In this document: positions 13,616 through 20,250 of the stretch, piece after piece
Position numbering within the stretch: position 1 is the first letter of the stretch
How the letters are laid out: each line of letters begins with the position of its first letter
Origin: a virus
IMG/VR virus record: IMGVR_UViG_3300025093_000079
Location: 1 to 30,443 of that record
DNA: 30,443 bases
Strand: one strand, 5' to 3'
Translations under genes and position numbers: made by a program
Notes under the pieces: model-generated
Told to the model about the DNA's origin: nothing
Seen by the model: the letters and a program-made list of their open reading frames with translations, nothing else
The model's database searches: none

Positions 13616-14167
13616 ATGCCAGAGCAATTTAAAATTTCAGAAAATATAATGAATACCATTCTTAAGAATGTTATACCATTAGCAGATGGTCCCAATGCGG
13701 ATCATATACACAATATTATAACCAGAGAACTACCAAATCATGCAAAAGAATCTATTTTACATCTAAGTCTAATGGAATCTGCGTATGATCCAGTAGAATT
13801 AAATGGTTATGTGAAAGTAATTGCACCAAAATACCACGTTAGTGAGTACTTTGAGTGGGATATACTTCAAGATATGGGTCTTAATCCGGGTGATGGATAT
13901 GTATATGCCAAGGTAATTGGTGATACATCATGGGGTTCTGACCCGTTTAATCCTTTTTATAGTAGCATTAAGCTTGAATTATTGTATCATGATGAAGAAA
14001 AGAAACTTCAAGTGAAAGAATATCAAGCATCACCTTTAGATTTAATCAAGGTAGAGATGGATAGTATCAAGTATTTTGATATATTAGCAACAGATAGTGA
14101 ACCTATTCATCACACTGCGGATGTAATATTCCCTAATGATGAGTCTAATACAAAAGATGATGCCTAA
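13616..14167 (+). CDS. Unknown protein opening a rightward transcription unit
   Basis: A 183-residue acidic protein, helical at the start (MPEQFKISENIMNTILKNVI) and beta-rich in the middle (GYVKVIAPKYHVSEYFEWDI; DGYVYAKVIGDTSWGSD; SIKLELLYHDEEKKLQVKEY), ending in an acidic tail (FPNDESNTKDDA). It has no motif I recognise. Its leader carries the pyrimidine-rich element and the long-loop stem, so its expression is probably controlled there. The next gene starts inside its last codons. Confidence 0.72.
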   Translation: MPEQFKISENIMNTILKNVIPLADGPNADHIHNIITRELPNHAKESILHLSLMESAYDPVELNGYVKVIAPKYHVSEYFEWDILQDMGLNPGDGYVYAKVIGDTSWGSDPFNPFYSSIKLELLYHDEEKKLQVKEYQASPLDLIKVEMDSIKYFDILATDSEPIHHTADVIFPNDESNTKDDA

Positions 14168-14372
14168 AATTTCTATGCAATTAATGCAAGCAGAACAAAA
14201 AACTTGGAGAGATATGAATGAAGCTCTTGAAAGAGCTCAAGGTAACGGTATACCTTTTGGAAAATATATGAATGACAAATACATGTTTAAGAATGATGAG
14301 TTGGCTAAAGAAGAAAACACATCTTTGGCCACACTTATTATACTAAAAGAGCATGTCAAAGAATTCAAATAG
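14157..14372 (+). CDS. Small charged protein of unknown function
   Basis: A 71-residue protein starting MMPKISMQLMQAEQKTWRDM; two adjacent ATG codons (14157 and 14160) lie in the last codons of the preceding gene, and I use the first. It is helical and charged throughout (NEALERAQGNGIPFGKYMND; LATLIILKEHVKEFK). It overlaps the next gene by 20 bases. The tight overlaps on both sides suggest coupling with the 13616 gene and the winged-helix protein. Confidence 0.6.
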   Translation: MMPKISMQLMQAEQKTWRDMNEALERAQGNGIPFGKYMNDKYMFKNDELAKEENTSLATLIILKEHVKEFK

Positions 14373-14604
14373 ATTTGGCTTAGTAAAGTATACCGTAATA
14401 TCAGATCCAAACTTATCTATACAGGCAAAGGGACTTTATAGTCTTATTGCTTGTTATGCAGATAAAAACCGTAGTGCTTATCCATCAGCTTCTACACTTG
14501 CTGACTCAATGAATGTATCCCAAAGATACATATTTAAACTATTAAAAGAGTTGAGACAGCACAAATACATAAAAAGAGTAAAGGGCAAGTTAGTTATCAT
14601 ATAA
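14353..14604 (+). CDS. Small winged-helix protein (HTH_36-like)
   Basis: An 83-residue protein that is a single helix-turn-helix domain of the HTH_36 kind: FGLVKYTVISDPNLSIQAKG, then YPSASTLADSMNVSQRYIFK and LLKELRQHKYIKRVKGK. These resemble the N-terminal DNA-binding domains of plasmid and phage replication initiators (LS-x-x-AKGLY, YPS-x-x-TLA, then a recognition helix). Here no further domain follows, so it may be a regulator or a stripped origin-binding protein. The gene overlaps the preceding one by 20 bases. Confidence 0.8.
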   Translation: MSKNSNRFGLVKYTVISDPNLSIQAKGLYSLIACYADKNRSAYPSASTLADSMNVSQRYIFKLLKELRQHKYIKRVKGKLVII

Positions 14605-14686
14605 ATGATAGCTATATATATGCAATTTATTTTTGAGTTTAGCTTATAATTCCTTATAATTAGTGAGCCAGGGCAAGTTATATTAT

Positions 14687-14694
14687 TATCTTTG
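14687..14694 (+). promoter_or_regulatory. Possible -7 element, TATCTTTG
   Basis: TATCTTTG fits the Bacteroidota TAnnTTTG box and lies seven bases before the ATG at 14702, so a transcript from it would be nearly leaderless. I see no TTG at the expected upstream distance, which lowers the confidence. Confidence 0.3.
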
Positions 14695-14701
14695 TTAGAC
14701 T

Positions 14702-14968
14702 ATGATAATACAATTGCCTAATGGTCGTATAGTTGAATGCTCAGTTGAGCAATACCTTTCATTAACTGATGATGAGGTAAAGGACCTTAATGGGCTAAGC
14801 TCTGCATATACAAAAGAAGTGGTTAATCCTTTCTACAACAGGTTTGCAGGTAAAATCAATGCTGAAGATCATGAACTGGAGTTCATAGATGAATATGAAA
14901 AAGCATTGGATGAGCTTGAAGCTTTTGAAAAATTGGATGACCCGTATTTTCATTCAGATGATATTTAA
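14702..14968 (+). CDS. Small acidic protein of unknown function
   Basis: An 88-residue acidic protein. It starts with strands that look like a short sheet (MIIQLPNGRIVECSVEQYLS), followed by helices (LTDDEVKDLNGLSSAYTKEV; EFIDEYEKALDELEAFEKLD) and an acidic end (DDPYFHSDDI). Net charge is strongly negative. It lies just before the acidic-tailed protein at 15010, with 41 bases of A/T-rich leader between. It is unrecognised; DNA mimicry or partner binding are possible because of the charge. Confidence 0.65.
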   Translation: MIIQLPNGRIVECSVEQYLSLTDDEVKDLNGLSSAYTKEVVNPFYNRFAGKINAEDHELEFIDEYEKALDELEAFEKLDDPYFHSDDI

Positions 14969-15009
14969 TCATCAACAAAATCATTTATTAATTTATTAAA
15001 TTTAGAAAA

Positions 15010-15594
15010 ATGCAAAGCAAAGTTAACATCTTAGCTGATGACATGGGTAATGTTATCCGTCAGTCATCAAACAATTCAGAGTATGGTTATGTAAGACTAC
15101 AACAAGACAGAGTTACATTTGGTAACAATGGCTGGGTTAAAAAGTCTAATGTATCAACTCTATTACACGGTAAGTTAGAAGACTTACAATCATTAAACTT
15201 AGAAGCTGGTGGTACATTACCAGGCAAGTTAATTATAAGAGAGTCATTAGAACCATTTAGCAATAATGATCCAGACAGAGACATGAAATATGCAGGTGAT
15301 ACTGGTATTGTATGCTGTGTTGATGGTCAACCTATTTATAGGAAAACATTTTATGTAGTTGATCAAACTGCAGAAGATGTATTAATAGCACACAATAACG
15401 GTGATGCTATCAGAGAAGCCAATGGTACAGCAACCACTGCAAAAATTAAAAATGCTACTACAAGTGAAGCATTTGGTATAGATGCAGATAAAGTTGCTGA
15501 GTCAGTTGATACTGAGATAAAGGATGAAGTTGTTGATGAAGTAGAAGAAAACGTAGAAGAAGAAGTCCTTGAAGAAGAGACTTTTGAACTTTAA
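15010..15594 (+). CDS. Acidic-tailed protein, candidate ssDNA-binding protein
   Basis: A 194-residue protein. Residues 20-125 look like a beta domain (YGYVRLQQDRVTFGNNGWVK; LPGKLIIRESLEPF; GDTGIVCCVDGQPIYRKTFY), and 165-194 are very acidic (EVEENVEEEVLEEETFEL). A beta core plus a flexible acidic tail ending in a hydrophobic residue is the layout of phage ssDNA-binding proteins such as T7 gp2.5, whose tail docks replication partners. No sequence match proves this. Its own A-rich leader and the stem-loop that follows it suggest an abundant product. An alternative is a virion or accessory protein. Confidence 0.68.
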   Translation: MQSKVNILADDMGNVIRQSSNNSEYGYVRLQQDRVTFGNNGWVKKSNVSTLLHGKLEDLQSLNLEAGGTLPGKLIIRESLEPFSNNDPDRDMKYAGDTGIVCCVDGQPIYRKTFYVVDQTAEDVLIAHNNGDAIREANGTATTAKIKNATTSEAFGIDADKVAESVDTEIKDEVVDEVEENVEEEVLEEETFEL

Positions 15595-15619
15595 TTAGTT
15601 TAGTTTTCTAAAGATTGAA

Positions 15620-15658
15620 GGGAATAGTAGGTGGCGTCAGGACCCACTTACTGTTCCC
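15620..15658 (+). other. Long, nearly perfect stem-loop after the 15010 gene
   Basis: The arm 15620-15634 (GGGAATAGTAGGTGG) pairs with 15644-15658 (CCACTTACTGTTCCC): 15 consecutive pairs including two G-T, around a nine-base loop CGTCAGGAC. It is followed by GGATATCAAACC, not a T-run, so it is not a classic terminator. It may stabilise the 3-prime end of the upstream mRNA, be an RNA processing site, or mark a DNA site. The gap 15595-15701 has no gene. Confidence 0.6.
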
Positions 15659-15701
15659 GGATATCAAACCACATTACTTAATCAATAACAAATAAACAAT
15701 T

Positions 15702-16238
15702 ATGCTATCTCAAGAACAACAGACATTACTACTACAGCAAAAACAAAAAGAGCTCTTGTCAAAAAGATTAGAGCGTTACCACTACTATGGGATATTAGCA
15801 GAGTATCAGCTACATCCACCATCAATAGTAAACTCTTTAAGTTACACTAAACTAAATCCATATCAACATTTTTTGTTTAAACGTGTACTTCATGGCCTTA
15901 AGGTTTATAAACCTGAAGAAGTTAAGAAGCTACATTGGGACAAGAAACGTAGAATAACTAAGGTTTGGAAGCGTGGACAAAGAGAAATCAATGCTTGGAA
16001 ACAAACTATTTGTAATAAGAAAGTAAATGCTTATCTTAGCAATACGTTCAAGCATTCACCATTAGCACAATATATAGCAAGTATACCAGCTAATGAGACT
16101 TTAGATGATTATACTAACACCATGAGTTTCAAGGAGTTAGGTATAACTTATGAGGATGTTATTTTAAAATTTATGTCATTGGGATTATTGCCCAAGAATT
16201 ATCTTACAATAAATAATGAGCATCAAAAAAGTATCTAA
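15702..16238 (+). CDS. Basic helical protein of unknown function
   Basis: A 178-residue basic protein. It opens with a Gln/Leu-rich helix (MLSQEQQTLLLQQKQKELLS), continues with aromatic-basic stretches (YQHFLFKRVLHGLKVYKPEE) and a strongly basic helix (KVWKRGQREINAWKQTICNK), and ends with a small domain (MSFKELGITYEDVILKFMSL). Such basic Trp-containing helices often bind nucleic acid. No named family. It overlaps the HNH-like gene by 23 bases, so the two are probably coupled. Confidence 0.68.
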   Translation: MLSQEQQTLLLQQKQKELLSKRLERYHYYGILAEYQLHPPSIVNSLSYTKLNPYQHFLFKRVLHGLKVYKPEEVKKLHWDKKRRITKVWKRGQREINAWKQTICNKKVNAYLSNTFKHSPLAQYIASIPANETLDDYTNTMSFKELGITYEDVILKFMSLGLLPKNYLTINNEHQKSI

Positions 16239-16485
16239 AAAAATGTCTAAAATAAATGCAGACTACAGTAAAAAACGTAGGAAGTATTTACAAGACAATC
16301 CTATCTGTCATGCAAAGATCCATAAGTGTTCTTTGCATGCTACAGATGTACATCACAAACATGGCCGTGGTGTATTCCATTTGGAAGTATCTACATGGAT
16401 GCCAGTTTGCAGAAACTGTCATATGTGGATAGAAGAACATCCAGCTGAAGCCTATGAATTAGGTTTCTCAGGCTCAAGATCATAA
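16216..16485 (+). CDS. Small HNH endonuclease-like protein
   Basis: An 89-residue protein with an HNH fold pattern: C31 and C38 (NPICHAKIHKC), the core DVHHKHGRG (45-51, the HH pair of the first motif), then WMPVCRNCHMWIEE, whose C65, C68 and H69 complete a zinc site and the last His motif. HNH enzymes of this length nick or cut DNA; phage versions act in recombination or packaging, and others are free-standing homing-type nucleases. It sits just before the tRNA genes, a common place for such genes. No intron or disrupted gene is next to it. Confidence 0.8.
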   Translation: MSIKKVSKKMSKINADYSKKRRKYLQDNPICHAKIHKCSLHATDVHHKHGRGVFHLEVSTWMPVCRNCHMWIEEHPAEAYELGFSGSRS

Positions 16486-16491
16486 ATTTAT

Positions 16492-16565
16492 GGTCCCATA
16501 GCTCAACTGGATAGAGCAACAGCCTTCTAAGCTGTAGGTTCAAGGTTCAAATCCTTGTGGGATCA
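16492..16565 (+). tRNA. tRNA-Arg (TCT)
   Basis: Cloverleaf of 74 bases: acceptor arms GGTCCCA and TGGGATC (one G-T), D-stem GCTC/GAGC, anticodon stem ACAGC/GCTGT around CTTCTAA (anticodon TCT, codon AGA), T-stem CAAGG/CCTTG with loop TTCAAAT, discriminator A. CCA is not encoded. AGA is the most frequent Arg codon in the neighbouring genes. Confidence 0.93.
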
Positions 16566-16570
16566 CAGAT

Positions 16571-16659
16571 GGCCGGATGATGGAATTGGTAGACATGACA
16601 GACTTAAAATCTGTTGGACAGTATTGTCCGTGTGGGTTCAAGTCCCACTCCGGCTACCA
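16571..16659 (+). tRNA. tRNA-Leu (TAA)
   Basis: Class II cloverleaf: acceptor GGCCGGA with TCCGGCT (G-T at the end), anticodon stem ACAGA/TCTGT around CTTAAAA (anticodon TAA, codon TTA), long variable arm GGACAGTATTGTCC, T-stem GTGGG/CCCAC with loop TTCAAGT, discriminator A and an encoded CCA (16657-16659). TTA is a very common codon here. It starts five bases after the tRNA-Arg body. Confidence 0.93.
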
Positions 16660-16733
16660 GGACTCTTAGCTCAGTTGGTTAGAGCACTCCGCTCATAACG
16701 GATAGGTCACAGGTTCAAGCCCTGTAGGGTCCA
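16660..16733 (+). tRNA. tRNA-Met (CAT)
   Basis: It follows the CCA of tRNA-Leu with no gap. Acceptor GGACTCT with AGGGTCC (one G-T), D-stem GCTC/GAGC, anticodon stem CTCCG/CGGAT (outermost pair mismatched) around CTCATAA (anticodon CAT), T-stem ACAGG/CCTGT with loop TTCAAGC, discriminator A. It looks like elongator Met; an Ile tRNA with modified CAT cannot be fully excluded from sequence. No full CCA is encoded. Confidence 0.88.
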
Positions 16734-16755
16734 CCTCATTTAAAAATTATTAATT

Positions 16756-16953
16756 ATGTTTAAAAAGTTAATCAGAAAGAAGAGACACAAACGTTATGTA
16801 AGAACATATATTATACAGTTACGGTATGATATATTAAATGAGACACTTGAAGCTACTAGAATAAGCTTCACAGCTGCTGCAATAAATAGATTGGCAAATA
16901 AGTCAAGACTACTGCGCAAGTATGAAAGAAGGATTAAACTGTTAGATTATTAA
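16756..16953 (+). CDS. Small very basic protein
   Basis: A 65-residue protein, about one-third Lys/Arg, starting MFKKLIRKKRHKRYVRTYII and continuing with Arg-rich helices (SFTAAAINRLANKSRLLRKY). It starts 22 bases after the tRNA-Met body, following an AT-rich leader. The composition suggests nucleic-acid binding or membrane-surface binding; no motif is recognised. Two bases separate it from the one-TM gene downstream. Confidence 0.6.
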   Translation: MFKKLIRKKRHKRYVRTYIIQLRYDILNETLEATRISFTAAAINRLANKSRLLRKYERRIKLLDY

Positions 16954-16955
16954 TC

Positions 16956-17069
16956 ATGGATGAGAATGAAAAGAACAGATTACTAAAATTAATTGTATGG
17001 ACAACCATACTTACAATAACAATAATATTATGGTGGAATATACTAAGAATAATGTTTCCCGGTCAATAG
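16956..17069 (+). CDS. 37-residue one-TM micro-protein overlapping the helicase start
   Basis: ATG at 16956 and TAG at 17067-17069 give 37 residues: a charged start (MDENEKNRLLK) and a hydrophobic segment (LIVWTTILTITIILWWNIL), then RIMFPGQ. It fills the gap after the 16756 gene and overlaps the helicase gene in another frame by about 40 bases. It belongs to a series of small one-TM genes in this arm (18154, 19257). Function unknown. Confidence 0.5.
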   Translation: MDENEKNRLLKLIVWTTILTITIILWWNILRIMFPGQ

Positions 17070-18154
17070 TACAGGATGATGCATTAGGAATAGCACTTAA
17101 GAATAAAAGATGCGGGTTAGGTATATCAATGGGCGTAGGTAAAACTAGAATAGGTATACGTCATATGATAGCAAATATAGATCCGTTTATAAATTATCTG
17201 GTAGTTGTACCAAAACACTCAGTTACAGAGTCATGGAAAGATGAATTCAAAAAGATGGAGGCTGAAGAGCTTCTGAATCATGTAACGTTTACTACATATC
17301 TATCATTAAACAAACAAGATCCTAAGTATTATGATATTGTTTATTTAGATGAATGCCATTCAATACTACCTTCACATGAAGGATTTCTTAGTATGTTCTA
17401 TGGTAAGATATTAGGTCTTACAGGTACACCACCAAGGGATAAGCAGTCTATTAAAGGCAGGCTTGTACAAAAATACTGTCCAATTAAATATACATTTGAT
17501 GTTGATAGTGCAACTGACTCAAACATATTAAATGACTATAAGATTATAGTACATGAGTTAGAACTATCAAAATTACCTCAGCTTAAAAAGAAAAATAAGA
17601 AAGGTGGATTTTGGTATACCTCTGAGTATAAAGACTATCAGTATGTTACCGGTAGAGTTGCAGAGGCACAATCACCAAAACAAATACAATTGGCAAGGAT
17701 AATGAGGATGCGTGCACTTATGGACTATACAAGTAAAGAAGCATATGTTAAGTCTATGCTCAAGAATATTAGTGATAAGTGTATAGTGTTTGCTAATACC
17801 CAAGCTCAAGCAGACCGTATTTGTAAGCATAGCTATCACTCTAATAATGCTCAGTCAGATGATAACCTTGAGTTATTTTCTGATGGTAGGATAGATAAGC
17901 TATCATGCGTGTTACAATTATCAGAAGGTGTTACAATTCCAAACTTAAAACAAGGAATTATTATGCATGCATATGGTAATGAAAAAAAGACAGCACAAAG
18001 GATAGGTAGACTATTAAGACTTAATCCAAGTGAGACAGCAATTTGTCACATATTGTGTTACAAAGGCACACAAGATAAACAATGGGTATCATCAGCCCTT
18101 AAATCTTTTGATGGAAATAAAATTCAATATTATAACCCTTTAAAAAACAGATAA
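17030..18154 (+). CDS. SNF2-like / superfamily 2 DNA helicase
   Basis: A 374-residue ATP-driven DNA translocase from the ATG at 17030 (MVEYTKNNVSRSIVQDDALG). Motifs from this start: Walker A GVGKT at 35-39, DECH Walker B at 107-110 (DIVYLDECHS), motif III LTGTPPR at 130-136, and in the second RecA domain the motif VI QRIGRLLRLNP. The short length and DECH box match the compact SNF2-type helicase of crAss-like phages, which probably works in replication or recombination. An in-frame ATG at 16997 would add 11 Asn-rich residues overlapping the one-TM gene; I judge it less likely. The stop overlaps the next ATG by one base. Confidence 0.88.
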   Translation: MVEYTKNNVSRSIVQDDALGIALKNKRCGLGISMGVGKTRIGIRHMIANIDPFINYLVVVPKHSVTESWKDEFKKMEAEELLNHVTFTTYLSLNKQDPKYYDIVYLDECHSILPSHEGFLSMFYGKILGLTGTPPRDKQSIKGRLVQKYCPIKYTFDVDSATDSNILNDYKIIVHELELSKLPQLKKKNKKGGFWYTSEYKDYQYVTGRVAEAQSPKQIQLARIMRMRALMDYTSKEAYVKSMLKNISDKCIVFANTQAQADRICKHSYHSNNAQSDDNLELFSDGRIDKLSCVLQLSEGVTIPNLKQGIIMHAYGNEKKTAQRIGRLLRLNPSETAICHILCYKGTQDKQWVSSALKSFDGNKIQYYNPLKNR

Positions 18155-18321
18155 TGGAAATCATTACAATCACTTCAGTTGTTGCTTCAATGGTAATTAT
18201 TGCATTTATTGCCTACTCATTTGGTAAGGAGCAAGGACGGCTACAATTTAAGAATAAAGTAAATAACTTGACTGTCAGAAAAATGCTCAAGCATAAAAGA
18301 GAACAGTTTGAAAATCTATAA
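18154..18321 (+). CDS. 55-residue one-TM small protein
   Basis: ATG at 18154 shares one base with the helicase stop (TAATG), a coupling seen elsewhere in this genome. The first 24 residues are hydrophobic (MEIITITSVVASMVIIAFIA then YSFG) and the rest is basic and helical (RLQFKNKVNNLTVRKMLKHK). This gives an N-out or N-in single-span protein with a cytoplasmic basic tail, a layout typical of small phage membrane proteins of unknown function. Two bases separate it from the next gene. Confidence 0.6.
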   Translation: MEIITITSVVASMVIIAFIAYSFGKEQGRLQFKNKVNNLTVRKMLKHKREQFENL

Positions 18322-18323
18322 TT

Positions 18324-18557
18324 ATGGGAAGAATGAAAGAAATCTATATGGAAATGATTGAGCGTGACTATAACGGCAGTCATGATGCTTATATACAAGA
18401 CCTTGCAAGACAAACTTGTGAGGAGTTTATATCTGTAGAAGATGAAAGCTGTGGCAATTGTGATAACTCAGCAATGATGCGCAATGAAACAGAAGGTATA
18501 TGTGAAGCATGTGGACAAGAATATGTTTATGTTGAAGGAGTTAAAAGATTTAGATGA
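18324..18557 (+). CDS. Small zinc-ribbon protein
   Basis: A 77-residue protein. Residues 1-40 form an acidic helical part (MGRMKEIYMEMIERDYNGSH); residues 43-46 (CGNC) and 60-63 (CEAC) make a four-Cys zinc ribbon of about 20 residues, followed by GQEYVYVEGVKRF. Such ribbons often bind DNA, RNA or RNA polymerase. No named family. The stop overlaps the next ATG in an ATGATG run. Confidence 0.68.
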   Translation: MGRMKEIYMEMIERDYNGSHDAYIQDLARQTCEEFISVEDESCGNCDNSAMMRNETEGICEACGQEYVYVEGVKRFR

Positions 18558-18832
18558 TGTTAGAGTATGAATTTGATTGGGGTACATATGATGTACCTTA
18601 TATAGTAACTATAGAATATGAATATGATCCAGGAGAACCAATGATACATACGTATCCAAATGGAGACCCTGGACATCCAGGATCAGCACCAAGTGTAACA
18701 ATCTATCATGCATGGGCCAAACTGAAAGACAGAAAAGGTAATGAAGTTGAGGTAGATGTATTAACCATATTGGAAAACCAAGAAGGACTTGATGGACTGG
18801 AAGGATTAATATTAGAAGACAATCATGAATAA
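18554..18832 (+). CDS. Small conserved phage protein with PG-rich loop
   Basis: A 92-residue acidic protein. An N-terminal beta hairpin (VPYIVTIEYEYDPGEPMIHT) leads to a Pro/Gly loop (YPNGDPGHPGSAPSVTIYHA), then strands (KGNEVEVDVLTILEN) and an acidic end. Proteins with a beta hairpin and a GDPG-x-PGS-x-PS-(V/A)xI pattern are widespread in phages and have unknown function. It is coupled to the zinc-ribbon gene by a four-base overlap and precedes another widespread unknown by two bases. Confidence 0.68.
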   Translation: MMLEYEFDWGTYDVPYIVTIEYEYDPGEPMIHTYPNGDPGHPGSAPSVTIYHAWAKLKDRKGNEVEVDVLTILENQEGLDGLEGLILEDNHE

Positions 18833-18834
18833 AT

Positions 18835-19245
18835 ATGGGATTAGATCAATATGCATATAGAGTTAAACGGGGCTTTATAAAAAAACCCGTTGACTTTATA
18901 ATACAAGAATATGATGAAAAAAATGATACAACAACTATATTAACAGAAGCAGTTGAAATTAAATACTGGAGAAAACATCCTAACTTACAAGGGTATATGG
19001 AAGATCTATACTATACAAAAGGAGGTACATCAAAAGAATTTAATTGTGTAAACGTGCAACTAACCTGGGAAGACCTAGAGGATTTAGAATCATTGATTAC
19101 AGAGAAAAGATTACCTGAAACAGAAGGTTTTTTCTTTGGTGATAATTCTGATGACTACTATGAGAAAGAAGATTTAGAATTCATTGAAGATGCTTTGAAA
19201 AACATAGCAAAAGGATATGATATCTTTTACACTTCCTGGTGGTAA
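18835..19245 (+). CDS. Conserved phage protein, MGLDxYAY family
   Basis: A 136-residue protein starting MGLDQYAYRVKRGF, with YWRKHPNLQGYMEDLY, then FNCVNVQLTWEDLEDLESLI, LPETEGFFFGDNSDDYYEKE and a terminal YDIFYTSWW. These blocks recur in a family found in many tailed phages that databases sometimes label phosphoglycerate kinase; nothing in the sequence supports that enzyme (no kinase domain, too short). The conserved Asp/Trp residues suggest an unknown enzyme or binding protein. It lies within the small-gene stretch between the helicase and uracil-DNA glycosylase. Confidence 0.75.
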   Translation: MGLDQYAYRVKRGFIKKPVDFIIQEYDEKNDTTTILTEAVEIKYWRKHPNLQGYMEDLYYTKGGTSKEFNCVNVQLTWEDLEDLESLITEKRLPETEGFFFGDNSDDYYEKEDLEFIEDALKNIAKGYDIFYTSWW

Positions 19246-19256
19246 TAAATAATAAT

Positions 19257-19418
19257 ATGAAAAAATATTTAAAGAAAAATGACCCAAGTATTAATCAAGG
19301 AAGATCAGATAAGCAAATGGAAACCAACTACAAGATAGTAGGATGGACTATGATGGCTGGTGTGATATTCTTTATAGCAATGCTTGTTAAGTGGCTCATA
19401 AAAACATATGGTATATGA
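19257..19418 (+). CDS. 53-residue one-TM small protein
   Basis: ATG at 19257 and TGA at 19416-19418 give 53 residues: a basic polar start (MKKYLKKNDPSINQGRSDKQ) and a hydrophobic segment at about 27-46 (IVGWTMMAGVIFFIAMLVKW) with a short tail. The stop overlaps the next ATG as ATGA, which supports translation of both. It is the third one-TM micro-gene of the right arm. Function unknown. Confidence 0.6.
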   Translation: MKKYLKKNDPSINQGRSDKQMETNYKIVGWTMMAGVIFFIAMLVKWLIKTYGI

Positions 19419-19798
19419 AAGACAATTTGTTTATACAAGCAACAGTCAAAGATGGAGAGCTATCTTTTCCTGTTAAGGCACTAGAGAGTAAGTACAAAAA
19501 CTTTCTCAAAAACTTACCTGACGGTATTAAGTTAGAAATATTTATAGGTGCATCATCAGGAAAAGGTAGTAACCCACAGTTAGCAAGGATTCATGCAATG
19601 ATCCGTGAGATAGCTAATGAATTGGGATATACTTTTGAAGAGGTAAAACTCCAAGTAAAAAGAAAAGCAGGCTTATGCTTTACTAAAAATAATGTAGAGT
19701 ACTGTAAGTCCTTTGCTAAATGTGATAAAGAAGAATTAAACCTTGCTATTCAAGCAGCCTTAGAAATAGGAGACTTTAGTGGTATGCAATTAAGATAA
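19415..19798 (+). CDS. Unknown protein, faintly NinB-like
   Basis: A 127-residue protein starting MKDNLFIQATVKDGELSFPV; I chose ATG 19415 (ATGA coupling) over an in-frame ATG at 19391 inside the one-TM gene. It has an N-terminal beta part ending KLEIFIGASSGKGSNPQ, then a helical part (LARIHAMIREIANELGYTFE; VKLQVKRKAGLCF). The order beta region, Gln/Asn turn, HA-containing helix, then a G-Y-x-x-E-E-V-K helix recalls NinB-type recombination proteins, but the likeness is weak. It ends by overlapping the minus-strand gene tail to tail by nine bases. Confidence 0.6.
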   Translation: MKDNLFIQATVKDGELSFPVKALESKYKNFLKNLPDGIKLEIFIGASSGKGSNPQLARIHAMIREIANELGYTFEEVKLQVKRKAGLCFTKNNVEYCKSFAKCDKEELNLAIQAALEIGDFSGMQLR

Positions 19799-20206
19799 TG
19801 ATTTGAATTCATCAGCAATCTGATTAAGTATCTCTATAGGATTCTTATTGTCTTTGACTGCTTTATCAGTAATTTCCTTAAATTTGTCCTTATCAATTGG
19901 AACCTCTTCTTCTTTTGCAAGACCTTGCTCATGAGCATAACCTTTCAAGAGATTTATAAGAGCATACAATGTATATAGTTCTGACTCAGTTGGAGTAAAC
20001 ACTCTGTTCTTTTTCTCTGCACCTTTAGGGTCAGTAATTAGATCATTAAAGTCTTTAACAAGTTCAGCAAAGTTCTCTACATCTTCATAGAATTCAGTAA
20101 TGTATCTCATATAGATAGATTGTAGACCTTCAATGAAAGCCGGGTTAATCTCAGCCTTCATGTTCTTTTTAAAATCGTAAGTAATAACTGTTTGTTTATC
20201 AGACAT
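19790..20206 (-). CDS. Lone minus-strand gene: helical protein of unknown function
   Basis: A 138-residue mainly helical acidic protein starting MSDKQTVITYDFKKNMKAEI. Helices cover 22-55 (FIEGLQSIYMRYITEFYEDV and following), 74-92 (SELYTLYALINLLKGYAHEQ) and the C-terminus. It is the only minus-strand gene in the right arm, tail to tail with the 19415 gene (nine-base overlap) and head to head with the glycosylase gene, 44 bases away. Its leader holds TAACTTTG (20233-20226 on the minus strand), a possible -7 box, without a clear -33. Its separate strand suggests separate timing. Confidence 0.68.
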   Translation of the reverse strand: MSDKQTVITYDFKKNMKAEINPAFIEGLQSIYMRYITEFYEDVENFAELVKDFNDLITDPKGAEKKNRVFTPTESELYTLYALINLLKGYAHEQGLAKEEEVPIDKDKFKEITDKAVKDNKNPIEILNQIADEFKSLS

Positions 20207-20250
20207 AGTATAATATATTATAAATCAAAGTTACAAATAATAAATCAATT

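Noticed and set aside
16216-16485. HNH gene as part of a group I intron
   Set aside because: No split gene or intron core is visible beside it; the flanks are an intact gene and intact tRNAs.
16492-16733. Suppressor tRNA or stop-codon recoding
   Set aside because: The three anticodons are TCT, TAA (codon TTA, Leu) and CAT; TAA, TAG and TGA all end recognisable genes, so there is no sign of recoding.
18835-19245. Phosphoglycerate kinase
   Set aside because: The family is sometimes labelled so in databases, but 136 residues without nucleotide or phosphoglycerate motifs cannot be that enzyme.
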